Below are positions 33,947-43,003 of a DNA stretch of 64,000 nt, in pieces; position 1 is the stretch's first letter, and the number at the start of each line of letters is the position of its first letter. Made by a program: the position numbers and the translations under genes. The notes beneath the pieces are model-generated. The model searched no databases, was not told the DNA's origin, and saw nothing but the letters and a program-made list of their open reading frames with translations. This stretch comes from Mycobacterium seoulense (GTDB taxonomy: Bacteria > Actinomycetota > Actinomycetes > Mycobacteriales > Mycobacteriaceae). Where the stretch lies: assembly GCF_010731595.1 (NCBI RefSeq), contig NZ_AP022582.1, positions 5,394,001-5,458,000 on the forward strand, given 5' to 3'.

Positions 33947-34297
33947 TCACGCCTGGGTGCCGTACTTCGGGCAGTACGCCCGGATGCTCACGCCGACGAA
34001 GTAGCCGGCGTGGTAGCCGTCGAGGTGGCTGTTGGACATGACGTCGTTTGCGACCTGTTGCGGCGCCTCGCCGGATTCGAGTTGCTGGCACACCAGGTGG
34101 CCGGACCGGATGGCGGTTTCGGGCGATTCGTAGTTGATGCCCTTGGCCGTCAGCGCCGCGAGGAATGCGTCATCGGCGGCGGTGGCGTGGACGGTCGGGG
34201 CCGCTGCCAGCACGCCCAGCAGCCCGACCGCCGGGACGACGCCGGCAGCCAACAGCAACACCAGCAGGCTGGGGTTGCGTACCTGGGTCCTCGTCAT
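33947..34297 (-). CDS. DUF732-domain secreted protein
   Basis: A 116-aa exported protein of the mycobacterial DUF732 family. It has a hydrophobic signal segment (PSLLVLLLAAGVVPAVGLLG, cleaved near VHATA). The domain then reads ADDAFLAALTAKGINYES, GHLVCQQLESGEAPQQVANDV, and ends with a second Cys (IRAYCPKYG); the two cysteines likely pair. The ATG at 34297 is chosen because GGGAG precedes it by eight bases; a longer frame to 34465 would overlap the lpqC promoter. Function unknown. It diverges from lpqC and closes the accessory block. Confidence 0.78.
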   Translation of the reverse strand: MTRTQVRNPSLLVLLLAAGVVPAVGLLGVLAAAPTVHATAADDAFLAALTAKGINYESPETAIRSGHLVCQQLESGEAPQQVANDVMSNSHLDGYHAGYFVGVSIRAYCPKYGTQA

Positions 34298-34458
34298 TTC
34301 TGATACTCCCGTGACATCGAAGTGCCGTTGCTCGCTGACAGCGGGGGCTGCCCGAATATTTGCACGCGGCGGGCTCGCACGGTGCACGATCAATGATATT
34401 GCGACCATTGCCACACCCAGCGCGGCTCCTGCGCCGGTCCCCTCGGTGTAGCGACGAT

Positions 34459-35376
34459 ATGCCATACGTGCGCTGGTTGGCGCTGGTCATCGTGGCGGTG
34501 TGCTTGGCGGGCTGTGGTGTGCGGCATGTGTCGGCGGCCAGCGCTCGGGATGCTTCCGGGACTTTCCGTTCCGGCGGCATGGACCGAACTTACCTGCTGC
34601 ACGTGCCGCCGGGTACCCCGGTCGGGCTGGTGTTGAGCTTGCACGGCGGCGGCGGCACCGGCAACGGGCAGCGGGGGCTGACCGGTTTCGACGCCGTCGC
34701 CGACGCCCACAATCTGCTGGTGGTGTATCCCGACGGGTACGACAAGAGCTGGGCCGACGGGCGGGGGGCCTCGCCGGCGGACCGCCGGCACGTCGACGAC
34801 GTCGGCTTCCTGGTGGGGCTGGTGGGCAAGCTGAGGGACGACTACGGCATCGCGCCGGGACACGTCTTCGTCACGGGGATGTCCAACGGCGCCTTCATGT
34901 CCAACCGGTTGGCGTGTGACCACGCCGACGTGTTCGCCGCCGTCGCGCCCGTGGCCGGCACCCTGGGCGAGGGCGTGGCGTGCAACCCGTCGCGGCCGGT
35001 CTCGGTGTGGGCGGCCCATGGCACCGCCGACCCGCTCGTGCCGTTCCACGGCGGTGTCGTGCGCGGTCGCGGCGGGGTGAGCCACTCCATCGCCGCCGAC
35101 AGCATGGTGAACAAGTGGCGCTCGGCCGATGGTTGCCAAGGCGATCCGGTGGTGCAGGTCCTGCCCAACGTCGGGGACGGCACCGTGGTGCGCCGGTTCG
35201 ACTCCACGGCGTGCGCGGCGTCCACCGAGGTGGTCTTCTACCAGATCGACAGCGGCGGGCACACCTGGCCGGGCGGCAGGCAGTACCTGCCCAAGGCGAT
35301 CATCGGGCCCACCACCCGCGCGCTCGACGGGTCGGAAGCGATCGCCCAGTTCTTCCTGGCGCACGCCCGGGACTAG
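34459..35376 (+). CDS. lpqC: Lipoprotein esterase LpqC (polyhydroxybutyrate depolymerase-like)
   Basis: A 305-aa lipoprotein. The signal peptide ends in the lipobox LAGC, so Cys near residue 17 should be lipidated and the protein anchored outside the membrane. The rest is an alpha/beta hydrolase of the esterase-PHB depolymerase family: oxyanion strand LVLSLHGGGGTG, VVYPDGYDKSWADGR, nucleophile elbow TGMSNGAFMSNRLAC, catalytic Asp region AAHGTADPLVPFHGG, and His in IDSGGHTWPGG. It probably hydrolyses esters of cell-wall lipids or polyesters. ATG at 34459. In H37Rv lpqC (Rv3298c) follows atsB and the pseudouridine synthase gene; atsB is absent here. Confidence 0.9.
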   Translation: MPYVRWLALVIVAVCLAGCGVRHVSAASARDASGTFRSGGMDRTYLLHVPPGTPVGLVLSLHGGGGTGNGQRGLTGFDAVADAHNLLVVYPDGYDKSWADGRGASPADRRHVDDVGFLVGLVGKLRDDYGIAPGHVFVTGMSNGAFMSNRLACDHADVFAAVAPVAGTLGEGVACNPSRPVSVWAAHGTADPLVPFHGGVVRGRGGVSHSIAADSMVNKWRSADGCQGDPVVQVLPNVGDGTVVRRFDSTACAASTEVVFYQIDSGGHTWPGGRQYLPKAIIGPTTRALDGSEAIAQFFLAHARD

Positions 35377-35417
35377 ACCGTATGGGGGCTGGGGGTCGCC
35401 ACCGTACGACCAGCGCC

Positions 35418-36173
35418 TCAGCGCTGGCAGGACGGGCACCAGTACGTCACCCGGTCCCCGGCGCTGTCGTACCCGATGGGGGTGCCGCAGCGGCGGCAAC
35501 TCTGCCCGGCCCGCCCGTAGACCCACAGCTGCCGCCCGGTCCGGGTGTCGCCGGTGGTGCAGCGGTTCCAACGGAACCGGTTCAGCCACAACATGTCTCG
35601 GGCACGTGAGACCAGCCGGTGCGGGTCGGAGACCGCGCTCACCGGCGCGCTGGGCAGGTGTCCGCTGACGAAACACAGCTCGTTGCAGTAGACGTTGCCG
35701 ATGCCGGCAAGCACCCGCTGGTCGAGCAGCGCCTCGGCGAGCGCCCGGTCCGGCTCAGCCGCCAGGTTGGCGGCGGCGAGCCCCGGGTCCCAGTCCTCGC
35801 CCAACAGGTCCGGCCCCAGATGCGCGACGGCGTCGCCGTCGCGGTCACGCTCGAGGATCTCCAGGACGCCCAGGTCCACGCCGACGGCGCGGACGGCGCC
35901 GGCTTCCAAGACGATGCGCGCCCGGTGGTCGACCCGCACCGGCCGGTCGGCGACCCGCCAGCTGCCGTCCATCTTCAGGTGCGAGTGGATGCTCGCCCGG
36001 CCGACCCGGATGAACAGATGCTTCCCCCGGCTGAGCACCTCGTCGACCGCCTGCCCGGTGAGGTCGACGGTGGCGTACCGCGGTACCCGGACGTCGCAGC
36101 GCGTCAGGGTGCGCCCCACCAGGCGCGCTCGCAGGACGGCCGCGGTGTGCCAGACGGTGTCTCCTTCGGGCAT
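35418..36173 (-). CDS. nei: Endonuclease VIII / DNA glycosylase Nei
   Basis: A 251-aa Fpg/Nei-family base-excision glycosylase with AP lyase activity, acting on oxidised pyrimidines. It begins with MPEGDT, in which Pro2 is the catalytic nucleophile after Met removal and Glu3 the acid. Then come [10 protein letters not shown] with the catalytic Lys, [10 protein letters not shown], the H2TH motif [21 protein letters not shown], and a C-terminal zinc finger (CRRCGTPIG...WCPSC). It lies 12 nt downstream of lhr on the same strand, so the repair nuclease and the helicase are likely co-transcribed. Same order as Rv3297-Rv3296. Confidence 0.94.
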   Translation of the reverse strand: MPEGDTVWHTAAVLRARLVGRTLTRCDVRVPRYATVDLTGQAVDEVLSRGKHLFIRVGRASIHSHLKMDGSWRVADRPVRVDHRARIVLEAGAVRAVGVDLGVLEILERDRDGDAVAHLGPDLLGEDWDPGLAAANLAAEPDRALAEALLDQRVLAGIGNVYCNELCFVSGHLPSAPVSAVSDPHRLVSRARDMLWLNRFRWNRCTTGDTRTGRQLWVYGRAGQSCRRCGTPIGYDSAGDRVTYWCPSCQR

Positions 36174-36185
36174 GGCTACCCGGCC

Positions 36186-39100
36186 TTACCGCAGCCGTAG
36201 TCCGCGCGGGGTGCGGGCGAAGCCGGCTCCCTGCAACGCGTTCGCCACCTGGCCGGGTCCATCCTGGGGCTGCAGCGCCGGCGTGCCGTCGATGCGTTCG
36301 ATGAGGATCGACGCGACGCGCCGGACGGCGACCAGGTCGGCCAGCGCCGCGGCCGCCGCCTGGTGGGCACCGGGGTCGTCGGTGAAGGTGAGCAGGGACC
36401 GCCCGCCGCGCTCGAGGAACCAGGCCAGGTGGCCGTCCACCAGCACGACGAGCGCGCCGGCCTTGCGGCCCGGCCGGGCACCGGCCCCGACGCCCTCGCC
36501 GCCGGACGTCGGCCAGGGCAGGGCGGCGCCGTAGGGGTTGGCCGGGTCGGCCGCGGCCAATACCACCGCCCGGTATTCGGGGCGCTCGGGGTCGATGTCG
36601 TCGCTGTAGGTGCGTAGCCGGTCGACGGTCGAGGCGACGGCGAACTGGGCGCCGCCCAGCGACTCGACGAAGTAACCGCGCTGGCACCGGCCGGTTTCCT
36701 CGAAGCCGCTCAGCACCTTGTACAGCGTGGCGAACCCGCCGGTGACGCCCTCGGCCGCCACCGCGCCCCGGGTCAGCACGCCGTGGCGGCCCAACAGCAG
36801 CTCCGCCTGGTAGTGGGCGCGCACGGTGGAGTCGGGCTCGGGAGCGGGCAGGGCGGACCAGCGGCCCGCCACCGTCGGGTCGGCCGGGCGGGATTGCGCG
36901 TGCGCGACGCTGTAGCGGCTCAGGCGCGGCGGCCGGTGTGACCGGTGCGCCGGCGCCGAACGCCTGCGGCTGCCCACGCCGCCCAGCACGGCCCGCACCG
37001 GGGCGAACGTGTCACCGGTGACCCAGCCGGCCCAGATCAGTTCCCACAGCGCCGCTTTCAGTTCCGCGTCGGGGATCCCGCTCTGGGCCAGCTGCCGGAA
37101 GAAGTACGCACCCCCGCCGGCCAGCGTGTCCAGGATGGCGCGGTGGGCGTCGCTGAAGTCGATCTCGGCGGGACCGGCCAGGGTCAACGGGGCGGAATCG
37201 CCCACGTGGAGCGCGACCCAGCCGTCGCTGGACGAGATCGACCCGGCGCCCGACCAGGTGACCTCCCCGGTGGCGAGCAGCTCGTCGAGCATGGCGGGGG
37301 AGTAGTCCCGGACCCGGGGGCCCAGCACCAGCGGTTCGATCGCCGACGCGGGCATCCGGACACCGGCCAGCTGGTCGACCGCCGACATCAGCCCGTCCAG
37401 CCCCGAGTGGCCCGGCGAACCGGCGGAGCCCACCCGGTGCCAGGCCGGCAGGAACCGCCTGTACGCGGCGGTGCTCACGGGTTCGACCTGCGCGCGCAGC
37501 GCGGCCAGCGAGCGGCGCCGCAACACGCGCAGCACGTCGGCGTCGCACCACTGCTCGCCGCCGGATGCGCCGGAAATCTCGGCCGCGGCGACGAAGTCGC
37601 CGCGAACCAGCCGGCCGTCGGCGGCCAGCCGGCCCAGCACGTCGGCCGTCACCCGCAGCCCCAGCCCGAACCGGGCGGCGGCGTCGGTGGTGGTGAACGG
37701 GGTGCGGGTGCGCGCGTAGCGGCCCAGCAGTTCACCCAGCGGGTCGGCCACCGCCTCGGTGAAGGCGGCCGGTACCCCCAGCGGGACGGGCGCCCCCACC
37801 CCGTCGCGCAGCCGGCCGATGTCCTCGATGGCCACCCACCAGCTGCGGCCGGCGAACGACACGGTCAGCGCCCGCCGGGCCGCGAGCAGGCCTTCGAGCC
37901 AGCCGCCCACCTCGGCCCCGCCGGCGCGGGCGGCGATCTCGCTCTCGGTCATCGGGCCCAGCAGCCGCAGCAGGTCCGCGACGCCTTCGGCGTCGCGCGC
38001 GGCCCGGTCCTCCGACAGGTGCTGCAGCTGGCGCCCGGTCGCGGCGATGACGTCCGCGTCGAGCAGCTCGCGCAGCTCGACGCGGCCGAGCAGTTCGGCC
38101 AGCAGCGTGCTGTCCAGCGACAGCGCCGCGGCCCGGCGCTCGGCCAGCGGCGAATCGCCCTCGTACATGAACGCGCCGACATAGCCGAACAGCAGGGACG
38201 CGGCGAACGGGGACGGCCGCGCCGTCTCCGTTTCGAGCACCCGCACCGTGCGCTGGGCGATGCCGCCCATCAGCGCGACCAGGGCCGGGACGTCGTAGAC
38301 GTCCTGCAGGCATTCGCGGATGGTCTCCAGCACCACCGGGAAGTCGGGGTATTTGCGCGCCACTTCCAGCAGCTGCGCCGCGCGCTGACGCTGCTGCCAC
38401 AGTGGCGAGCGGCGCCCGGGGTGGCGGCGCGGCAGCAGCAGTGACCGGGCCGCGCACTCCCGGAACCGCGACGCGAACAGCGCCGAACCGCCCACCTCGG
38501 CGGTGACGACGGGGTCGATCTCGTCGGGGTCGAAGACGAAAAGTTCGGCGCCGGGCGGGGTCTCGCCGGAGTCCGAGAGCGTGTCGGGCAACCGCACCAC
38601 GATGCCGTCGTCGGACGCGGTCGGCTTCTCGTCGAGCCCGTAGCGCTCCCGCAGCCGCCGGCCCACCGCCAGCGCCAGCGGCCCGTTCACCCGCAGCCCG
38701 TACGGCGAGTGCAGGATGACCCGCCAATCGCCGAGCTCGTCGCGGAACCGCTCGACCAGCAGGGTGGTGTCGGTGGGAACCACCCCCGCGGCGGTCCGCT
38801 GCTCGTCCAGCAGCGCCCACACGTTGTCCGTCGCGTAGGCGTCGAAGCCCAGGCCGGCGCAGCGCGCGTTGAACGCCTCGCGGCCCAGCCCGGCCAGCTC
38901 GCCGGTGAACGCGCCGAGCGCGGCGCCCAGCTCGGCCGGCCGTCCCACGCCGTCGCCGCGCCAGAACGGCAACCGGGCCGGCTGCCCGGGCGCGGGGATC
39001 ACCAGCACCCGGTCGTGGGTGATCTCGGTGATCCGCCAGCTGGTGGCGCCCAGCGAGATCACGTCGCCGGGCCGGGATTCGTACACCATCTCTTCCTCGA

Positions 39101-40754
39101 GCTCACCCACCCGCGTGGGCTTTTCGGCCTCGGAGGCGAGATACACGGCGAACAGCCCGCGGTCGGGGATGGCGCCGCCGGAGGTGACGGCCAGCCGCTG
39201 CGCGCCGGGCCGCGCGGTCAGCGTGCCGGTGTCGCGGTCGTAGACCAGGCGCGGCCGCAGCTCGGCGAACTCGGTCGACGGGTACTTGCCCGACAACAGG
39301 TCCAGGGTGGCCTCGTACACGCTGCGCGGCAGCGTCGCGAAGGGGGCGCTGCGGCGCACCGTGTCGAACCACCGGTCGGCGTCCAGCGGCTCCAGCGCGG
39401 CGGCCGCCACCGTCTGTTGCGCGAGGATGTCCAGCGGGTTGGCGGGCACCCGCATCGTCTCGATCTGGCCGGCCAGCATCCGCTGCACGGTCACCGCGCA
39501 GCCGATCAGGTCGGTGCGGTGCTTGGGGAACAGGATGCCCCGGGAGACCTCGCCGACCTGGTGGCCGGCCCGCCCGATGCGCTGCAGGCCGCTGGCCACC
39601 GACGGCGGCGCCTCCACCTGGATCACCAGGTCGACCGCGCCCATGTCGATGCCCAGCTCCAGGCTCGAGGTCGCCACCACCGCCTTGAGCAGCCCGCGCT
39701 TGAGGTCCTCTTCGACCAGGGCGCGCTGCTCCTTGCTCACCGAGCCGTGGTGGGCGCGCGCCAGTATCGGATCGGCGCCGTAGGTCTGGCCGCTGCCCAT
39801 GATGTGCGCGGGCGCCCCGCCCGGCACCCCGCGGTTGGCGTCCGACGCCAGTTCGATCCCGCAGCGTTCGGCGTGGATCTCGTTGAGCCGCGCGGTCAAG
39901 CGCTCGGCCAGCCGCCGCGAATTGGCGAACACGATGGTCGAATTGTGCGCTTCGATCAGGTCGACCAGCCGGGCCTCGACGTCGGGCCAGATGCTGTTGT
40001 TGGCCAGGTTGGCCATGTCGGGCACCGGCACCTGCACCGCCAGCTCCACGGTCTTGGCCGCCCGGGGCGCCACGATGGTCGTCGGTTGCTGCCCGGACAG
40101 GAACCGCGCGAGCTCTTCGGGCGGGCGCACCGTCGCCGACAACCCGATGCGCTGGGCTGGCGCAGCTTCCCGCAGCTCGTCAAGCCGCTCCAGCGACAGC
40201 GCCAGGTGCGCGCCGCGCTTGCCCGCGGCGATGGCGTGGATCTCGTCGACGATCACCGTCTGCACGCCGGCCAGGGTTTCGCGAGCGGCCGAGGTGAGCA
40301 TCAGAAACAGCGACTCCGGCGTGGTGATCAGCACGTCGGGGGGTCGCGCGATGAGCTGGCGGCGCTCGGCGGCCGGGGTGTCGCCCGAGCGGACGCCGAC
40401 GCTGATGTCCGGTGGCGGCCGACCGTGGCGCTCGGCGATGCGGGTGAGGCCGGCCAGCGGGGTGCGCAGGTTGCGCTCGACGTCAACCGCCAGCGCCTTG
40501 AGGGGCGACACGTACAGCACCCGGGTCCCCCCCGGCCTTTCGCCCGAGCCGGCAAGTCCGGCCAGGGAGTCCAGGGCCCACAGGAAGGCCGCGAGCGTCT
40601 TGCCGGATCCGGTCGGCGCGATCACCAGCGTGTTGTCGCCGTCGGCGATGGCGTCCCAGGCTTGTGCCTGCGCGGTGGTGGGCCCGGCGAACGTGCTGGT
40701 GAACCATTCGCGGGTGGTCGCGCTGAACCGGCCTAGCGGGTCACGGGTGGTCAC
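36186..40754 (-). CDS. lhr: Large helicase-related ATPase Lhr
   Basis: A 1,522-aa superfamily 2 DNA/RNA-DNA helicase. Motif I (IAPTGSGKTLAAFLWALD) is near residue 50, motif Ib TTPESLFLML near 145, the DEIH box (VIVDEIHAIA) near 170, motif III LSATVRPPEEL, and motifs IV-VI in the second RecA domain (ATSSLELGIDMGAVD, QRIGRAGHQVGEVS). The long C-terminal region holds the winged-helix domain and the Lhr-CTD. M. smegmatis Lhr moves 3' to 5' and prefers RNA:DNA hybrids; its gene is mitomycin-C inducible. GTG or ATG near 40754 is the start; stop is 12 nt before nei. Length matches Rv3296 (1,513 aa). Confidence 0.95.
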   Translation of the reverse strand: MTTRDPLGRFSATTREWFTSTFAGPTTAQAQAWDAIADGDNTLVIAPTGSGKTLAAFLWALDSLAGLAGSGERPGGTRVLYVSPLKALAVDVERNLRTPLAGLTRIAERHGRPPPDISVGVRSGDTPAAERRQLIARPPDVLITTPESLFLMLTSAARETLAGVQTVIVDEIHAIAAGKRGAHLALSLERLDELREAAPAQRIGLSATVRPPEELARFLSGQQPTTIVAPRAAKTVELAVQVPVPDMANLANNSIWPDVEARLVDLIEAHNSTIVFANSRRLAERLTARLNEIHAERCGIELASDANRGVPGGAPAHIMGSGQTYGADPILARAHHGSVSKEQRALVEEDLKRGLLKAVVATSSLELGIDMGAVDLVIQVEAPPSVASGLQRIGRAGHQVGEVSRGILFPKHRTDLIGCAVTVQRMLAGQIETMRVPANPLDILAQQTVAAAALEPLDADRWFDTVRRSAPFATLPRSVYEATLDLLSGKYPSTEFAELRPRLVYDRDTGTLTARPGAQRLAVTSGGAIPDRGLFAVYLASEAEKPTRVGELEEEMVYESRPGDVISLGATSWRITEITHDRVLVIPAPGQPARLPFWRGDGVGRPAELGAALGAFTGELAGLGREAFNARCAGLGFDAYATDNVWALLDEQRTAAGVVPTDTTLLVERFRDELGDWRVILHSPYGLRVNGPLALAVGRRLRERYGLDEKPTASDDGIVVRLPDTLSDSGETPPGAELFVFDPDEIDPVVTAEVGGSALFASRFRECAARSLLLPRRHPGRRSPLWQQRQRAAQLLEVARKYPDFPVVLETIRECLQDVYDVPALVALMGGIAQRTVRVLETETARPSPFAASLLFGYVGAFMYEGDSPLAERRAAALSLDSTLLAELLGRVELRELLDADVIAATGRQLQHLSEDRAARDAEGVADLLRLLGPMTESEIAARAGGAEVGGWLEGLLAARRALTVSFAGRSWWVAIEDIGRLRDGVGAPVPLGVPAAFTEAVADPLGELLGRYARTRTPFTTTDAAARFGLGLRVTADVLGRLAADGRLVRGDFVAAAEISGASGGEQWCDADVLRVLRRRSLAALRAQVEPVSTAAYRRFLPAWHRVGSAGSPGHSGLDGLMSAVDQLAGVRMPASAIEPLVLGPRVRDYSPAMLDELLATGEVTWSGAGSISSSDGWVALHVGDSAPLTLAGPAEIDFSDAHRAILDTLAGGGAYFFRQLAQSGIPDAELKAALWELIWAGWVTGDTFAPVRAVLGGVGSRRRSAPAHRSHRPPRLSRYSVAHAQSRPADPTVAGRWSALPAPEPDSTVRAHYQAELLLGRHGVLTRGAVAAEGVTGGFATLYKVLSGFEETGRCQRGYFVESLGGAQFAVASTVDRLRTYSDDIDPERPEYRAVVLAAADPANPYGAALPWPTSGGEGVGAGARPGRKAGALVVLVDGHLAWFLERGGRSLLTFTDDPGAHQAAAAALADLVAVRRVASILIERIDGTPALQPQDGPGQVANALQGAGFARTPRGLRLR

Positions 40755-40793
40755 CTACACCATGGTGCCAAGGTGCACCGACAAGAGCGTGGG

Positions 40794-41465
40794 CTAGCGC
40801 GGCTGGATGCGGGCCGTCGCCATCGCATGGGACAGTTCCGGCGGTATCTCGGGGACCCGGGCGATGGCGTCGAACAGCGAGTGCGCGCACGCGTCGGCGA
40901 GGCGCTCGGCGTCGATCGTGGGATCGATGATGCGCTGGCGGCACAGCTCGAAGGTGAACGCCAGCCAGCCGTGACAGATCACCCGAAGGTCCCGCTCGAC
41001 GTCCCCTTCGAGCTTGGCCCCCGAGATGTTGGCCACCAGGTCGTGGATGCGGCTCATGATGTGTTCGAGCTGGCGGTTCTTGGCTTCGTCGTCGACGCCC
41101 AGCAGAACCGGGTCGGACCGGCCCAGGCCGACGTACGCGGCCCACGCGGCCTCCGGGTTCTGCTCGTGGTAGGCCATGTACGCCATGACCCCCATCCGCA
41201 CCTCTTCGTACATGGTCAGGCCGGTGGCGTCGTCCATGTTGGTGGTCTCGTACAGGCGGTCGGCCTCGTCCTTGACCACGGCGGCGAAGAAGGCCCGCTT
41301 GTCGGGGAAGTAGTGATACATCAGCGCCCGCGACACTCCGGCGCGCTCGGCGATCTCGTCGATGCGCACCTCGTCGTAGGGTCGCTTTCCGAAGACTTCT
41401 GCCCCCAAAGCGAGCAGCTCAGCGCGTCGATCCTCGGGGGATAACCGCCTTCTGGCTGTCGGCAT
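40794..41465 (-). CDS. TetR-family regulator (Rv3295-like)
   Basis: A 223-aa transcription factor. The N-terminal HTH is clear: RRAELLALGAEVFGKRPYDEVRIDEIAERAGVSRALMYHYFPDKRAFFAAVV is the standard TetR helix set (quoted in parts: EIAERAGVSRALMYHYF is the recognition region). The C-terminal ligand and dimer domain is mycobacterial-specific (YEEVRMGVMAYMAYHEQNP). The ATG at 41465 (MPTARRR) is preferred to a start at 41504. It lies 39 nt upstream of lhr on the same strand, so it could read into lhr-nei. A 354-nt gap with a SigF promoter for the opposite direction lies on its 5' side. Confidence 0.88.
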   Translation of the reverse strand: MPTARRRLSPEDRRAELLALGAEVFGKRPYDEVRIDEIAERAGVSRALMYHYFPDKRAFFAAVVKDEADRLYETTNMDDATGLTMYEEVRMGVMAYMAYHEQNPEAAWAAYVGLGRSDPVLLGVDDEAKNRQLEHIMSRIHDLVANISGAKLEGDVERDLRVICHGWLAFTFELCRQRIIDPTIDAERLADACAHSLFDAIARVPEIPPELSHAMATARIQPR

Positions 41466-41819
41466 GTGAGAGATAGTACTCACCGGTCCTGAGACACCGA
41501 CCAAATTGTGTTTATCCGGGCTCCACGCCCTGTGCCAGCGATTATTGGCGGATTAATTGACGGAGGCGTCGGTGGCCTCCGCGCCCCCGGGGCCCGGCAC
41601 GCGCGCCGAAACCGGGCTTCCCGCATGCCGCCGGCTGTGGCAACGTCGCCCGGTTTCACCGGTTTTACCGGTGGGTATCTGTTCCCATGCGTATTCCGCT
41701 GGTGCCAGCGCGATCGCAGCGCCGAGTTTCGTCGGCCCATTTGTCATCGCGCGGTAACTATTGCGACGCAGCAAACGATGAAGAAAGCATTGACGACGCG
41801 GGGGACATAAGGGGCAGGG
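41466..41819. other. Gap between tetR and the SigF locus
   Basis: 354 nt without a supported gene. It holds a GC hairpin at 41562-41580 (ggaggc/gcctcc), a SigF-type promoter at 41652-41678, and a leader of about 140 nt before the next gene. In H37Rv lat, lrpA, pcd and other genes lie between tetR (Rv3295) and the Rv3289c homologue; none is here. Confidence 0.6.
41652..41678 (+). promoter_or_regulatory. SigF-dependent promoter upstream of the Rv3289c-like gene
   Basis: GGTTT at 41652-41656 and GGGTAT at 41673-41678 are 16 nt apart, an excellent match to the mycobacterial SigF consensus GGTTT-N15-17-GGGTA. It points toward the membrane-protein gene at 41820 and usfY, about 140 nt ahead. Confidence 0.8.
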
Positions 41820-42203
41820 ATGCACAAAGCGGAGGAGCGATCGGGTGGTGATCGCTTGGGGCAGGAAGACGGCGAAGTGCGCGCCGCCGTGCGGTTCGCG
41901 GCGCTGTCCGCCGTGGCGGCGGTGGGGTTCCTGGTCATGGCCGCGCTGTGGGTGAGCACCTGTCCGGGCACCGGGGTGGACACCGCGGCCTGCGGCGCTC
42001 CGCAGCGCACGTTGCTGGCGCTGGGGGGACCGCTGATTCTGCTGGCGGCCGGACTCTGGGCGTTCCTGCGCACCTACTTGGTGTGGAAGTCGCGGGGCAC
42101 CTGGTGGGGATGGCACGGTGCCGGCTGGTTCTTGTTCACCCTGATGGTGCTGATGGTGGCCCTGGGCGTGTCCCCGATCGCCGGTCCGGCGCTGGCCCTC
42201 TGA
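41820..42203 (+). CDS. Small integral membrane protein, Rv3289c-like
   Basis: A 127-aa protein with a charged N-terminus and three predicted membrane segments: FAALSAVAAVGFLVMAALWV, LLALGGPLILLAAGLWAFL and WGWHGAGWFLFTLMVLMVAL. A Cys pair lies in the first external loop (TCPGTGVDTAACG). The start ATG follows GGGGCAGGG. It stands at the position of Rv3289c upstream of usfY and behind a SigF-type promoter, so it is expected to be in the SigF regulon. No biochemical role is known. Confidence 0.78.
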   Translation: MHKAEERSGGDRLGQEDGEVRAAVRFAALSAVAAVGFLVMAALWVSTCPGTGVDTAACGAPQRTLLALGGPLILLAAGLWAFLRTYLVWKSRGTWWGWHGAGWFLFTLMVLMVALGVSPIAGPALAL

Positions 42204-42298
42204 GCAGGGTCTCGCCAAAGCCTTCCGGGGGATCTACCGTTGATGGTGCAACCCGTATTGAGCTGCGCACGAGCATCAAATCTCCACGAGGAGCAGCC

Positions 42299-42610
42299 AT
42301 GGGAGACACATTTCATGACCCCGTTGACCATCTGAGGACCACACGGCCGCTCGCCGGCGAGTCATTGATCGACGTATTGCACTGGCCCGGGTATCTGCTG
42401 GTGTTGGCCGGCGTGGTCGGGGCGTGCGGAAGCCTGGCGGCCTTCGGCACCGGACACCATCACGAGGGCGTGACCGCGGGCGTACTGGCCGTCATCGCCG
42501 CGGTCGTCGGGTTGACGTGGGTGGCGATAGAACACCGGCGGATCCGCCGGCTGGCGGATCGCTGGTACGCCGAGCACCCCGAGGTGCAGCGGCAGCGGCC
42601 CGCCAGCTAG
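42299..42610 (+). CDS. usfY: UsfY-like membrane protein
   Basis: A 103-aa protein with two membrane segments (YLLVLAGVVGACGSLAAFG and VLAVIAAVVGLTWVAI) separated by a His-rich turn TGHHHEG, and a basic cytosolic tail ending in YAEHPEVQRQRP. It begins with MGDTFHDPVDHLRTTRPLAG. The ATG at 42299 has a strong ribosome-binding site (gaggag) 7-12 bases before it. The orthologue lies upstream of rsbW-sigF in M. tuberculosis and is strongly SigF-dependent; its role is unknown. The tail of the preceding gene is 95 nt away, so the two may form one SigF transcript. Confidence 0.85.
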   Translation: MGDTFHDPVDHLRTTRPLAGESLIDVLHWPGYLLVLAGVVGACGSLAAFGTGHHHEGVTAGVLAVIAAVVGLTWVAIEHRRIRRLADRWYAEHPEVQRQRPAS

Positions 42611-42672
42611 CTGGCGCGCCGGCCGCGCTCCAGGTGAGCGCCGGACCATTTTTCGGGTGAGCGGATACGGGG

Positions 42673-42698
42673 GGTTACCGGCCCCGCGGAGTGGGTAT
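42673..42698 (+). promoter_or_regulatory. SigF-type promoter upstream of rsbW-sigF
   Basis: GGTTA (42673-42677) and GGGTAT (42693-42698) are separated by 15 nt. This matches the SigF promoter that autoregulates usfX(rsbW)-sigF in M. tuberculosis. It lies about 300 nt before the rsbW start, and its transcript would cross a small opposite-strand ORF at 42744-42908. Confidence 0.7.
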
Positions 42699-42743
42699 CA
42701 CGTGTGCACCATGATGAGTGCCGGAAGGGTTGCGTCAGCGTGG

Positions 42744-42908
42744 TCACCCCATCATGGGGGACAGGATCACGAAGACACCGACATAGATGCTTACCGCCAG
42801 AACCACCACTACGGCCAGCGCGATCCCGGCTGCCATCATCGCCACGCGCCGAAGCCGTCGCGTCCGGACCGTTCCGGTGGTTTCGGGACCCTCCACAGCG
42901 GGTCGCAT
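42744..42908 (-). CDS. Short single-pass membrane protein (54 aa)
   Basis: A 54-codon ORF found by reading the minus strand, from ATG at 42906-42908 to TGA at 42744-42746. The N-terminus is soluble and basic (MRPAVEGPETTGTVRTRRLR). A long membrane helix follows (MMAAGIALAVVVVLAVSIYV), then GVFVILSPMMG. The positive residues before the helix predict a cytosolic N-terminus. It fills most of a 390-nt gap between usfY and rsbW and is antisense to the SigF-type promoter transcript. No close homologue is recalled with certainty, but the tidy charge-helix pattern and its absence of shadowing by another gene favour a real gene. Confidence 0.55.
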   Translation of the reverse strand: MRPAVEGPETTGTVRTRRLRRVAMMAAGIALAVVVVLAVSIYVGVFVILSPMMG

Positions 42909-43003
42909 ACCCGGCGGCAAACATGACTAATCGGCTCGAACGCACGGTCCACGGCGGTCTGCCGGGCGGTAGTAGTGTCAGTCAATCATTGCCGGGAGAC
43001 CAG

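Noticed and set aside
38709..40736. 675-codon open frame on the + strand
   Set aside because: It lies fully inside lhr on the opposite strand, has Arg/Gly/His-rich low-complexity composition, and no motifs. GC-rich DNA gives such shadows.
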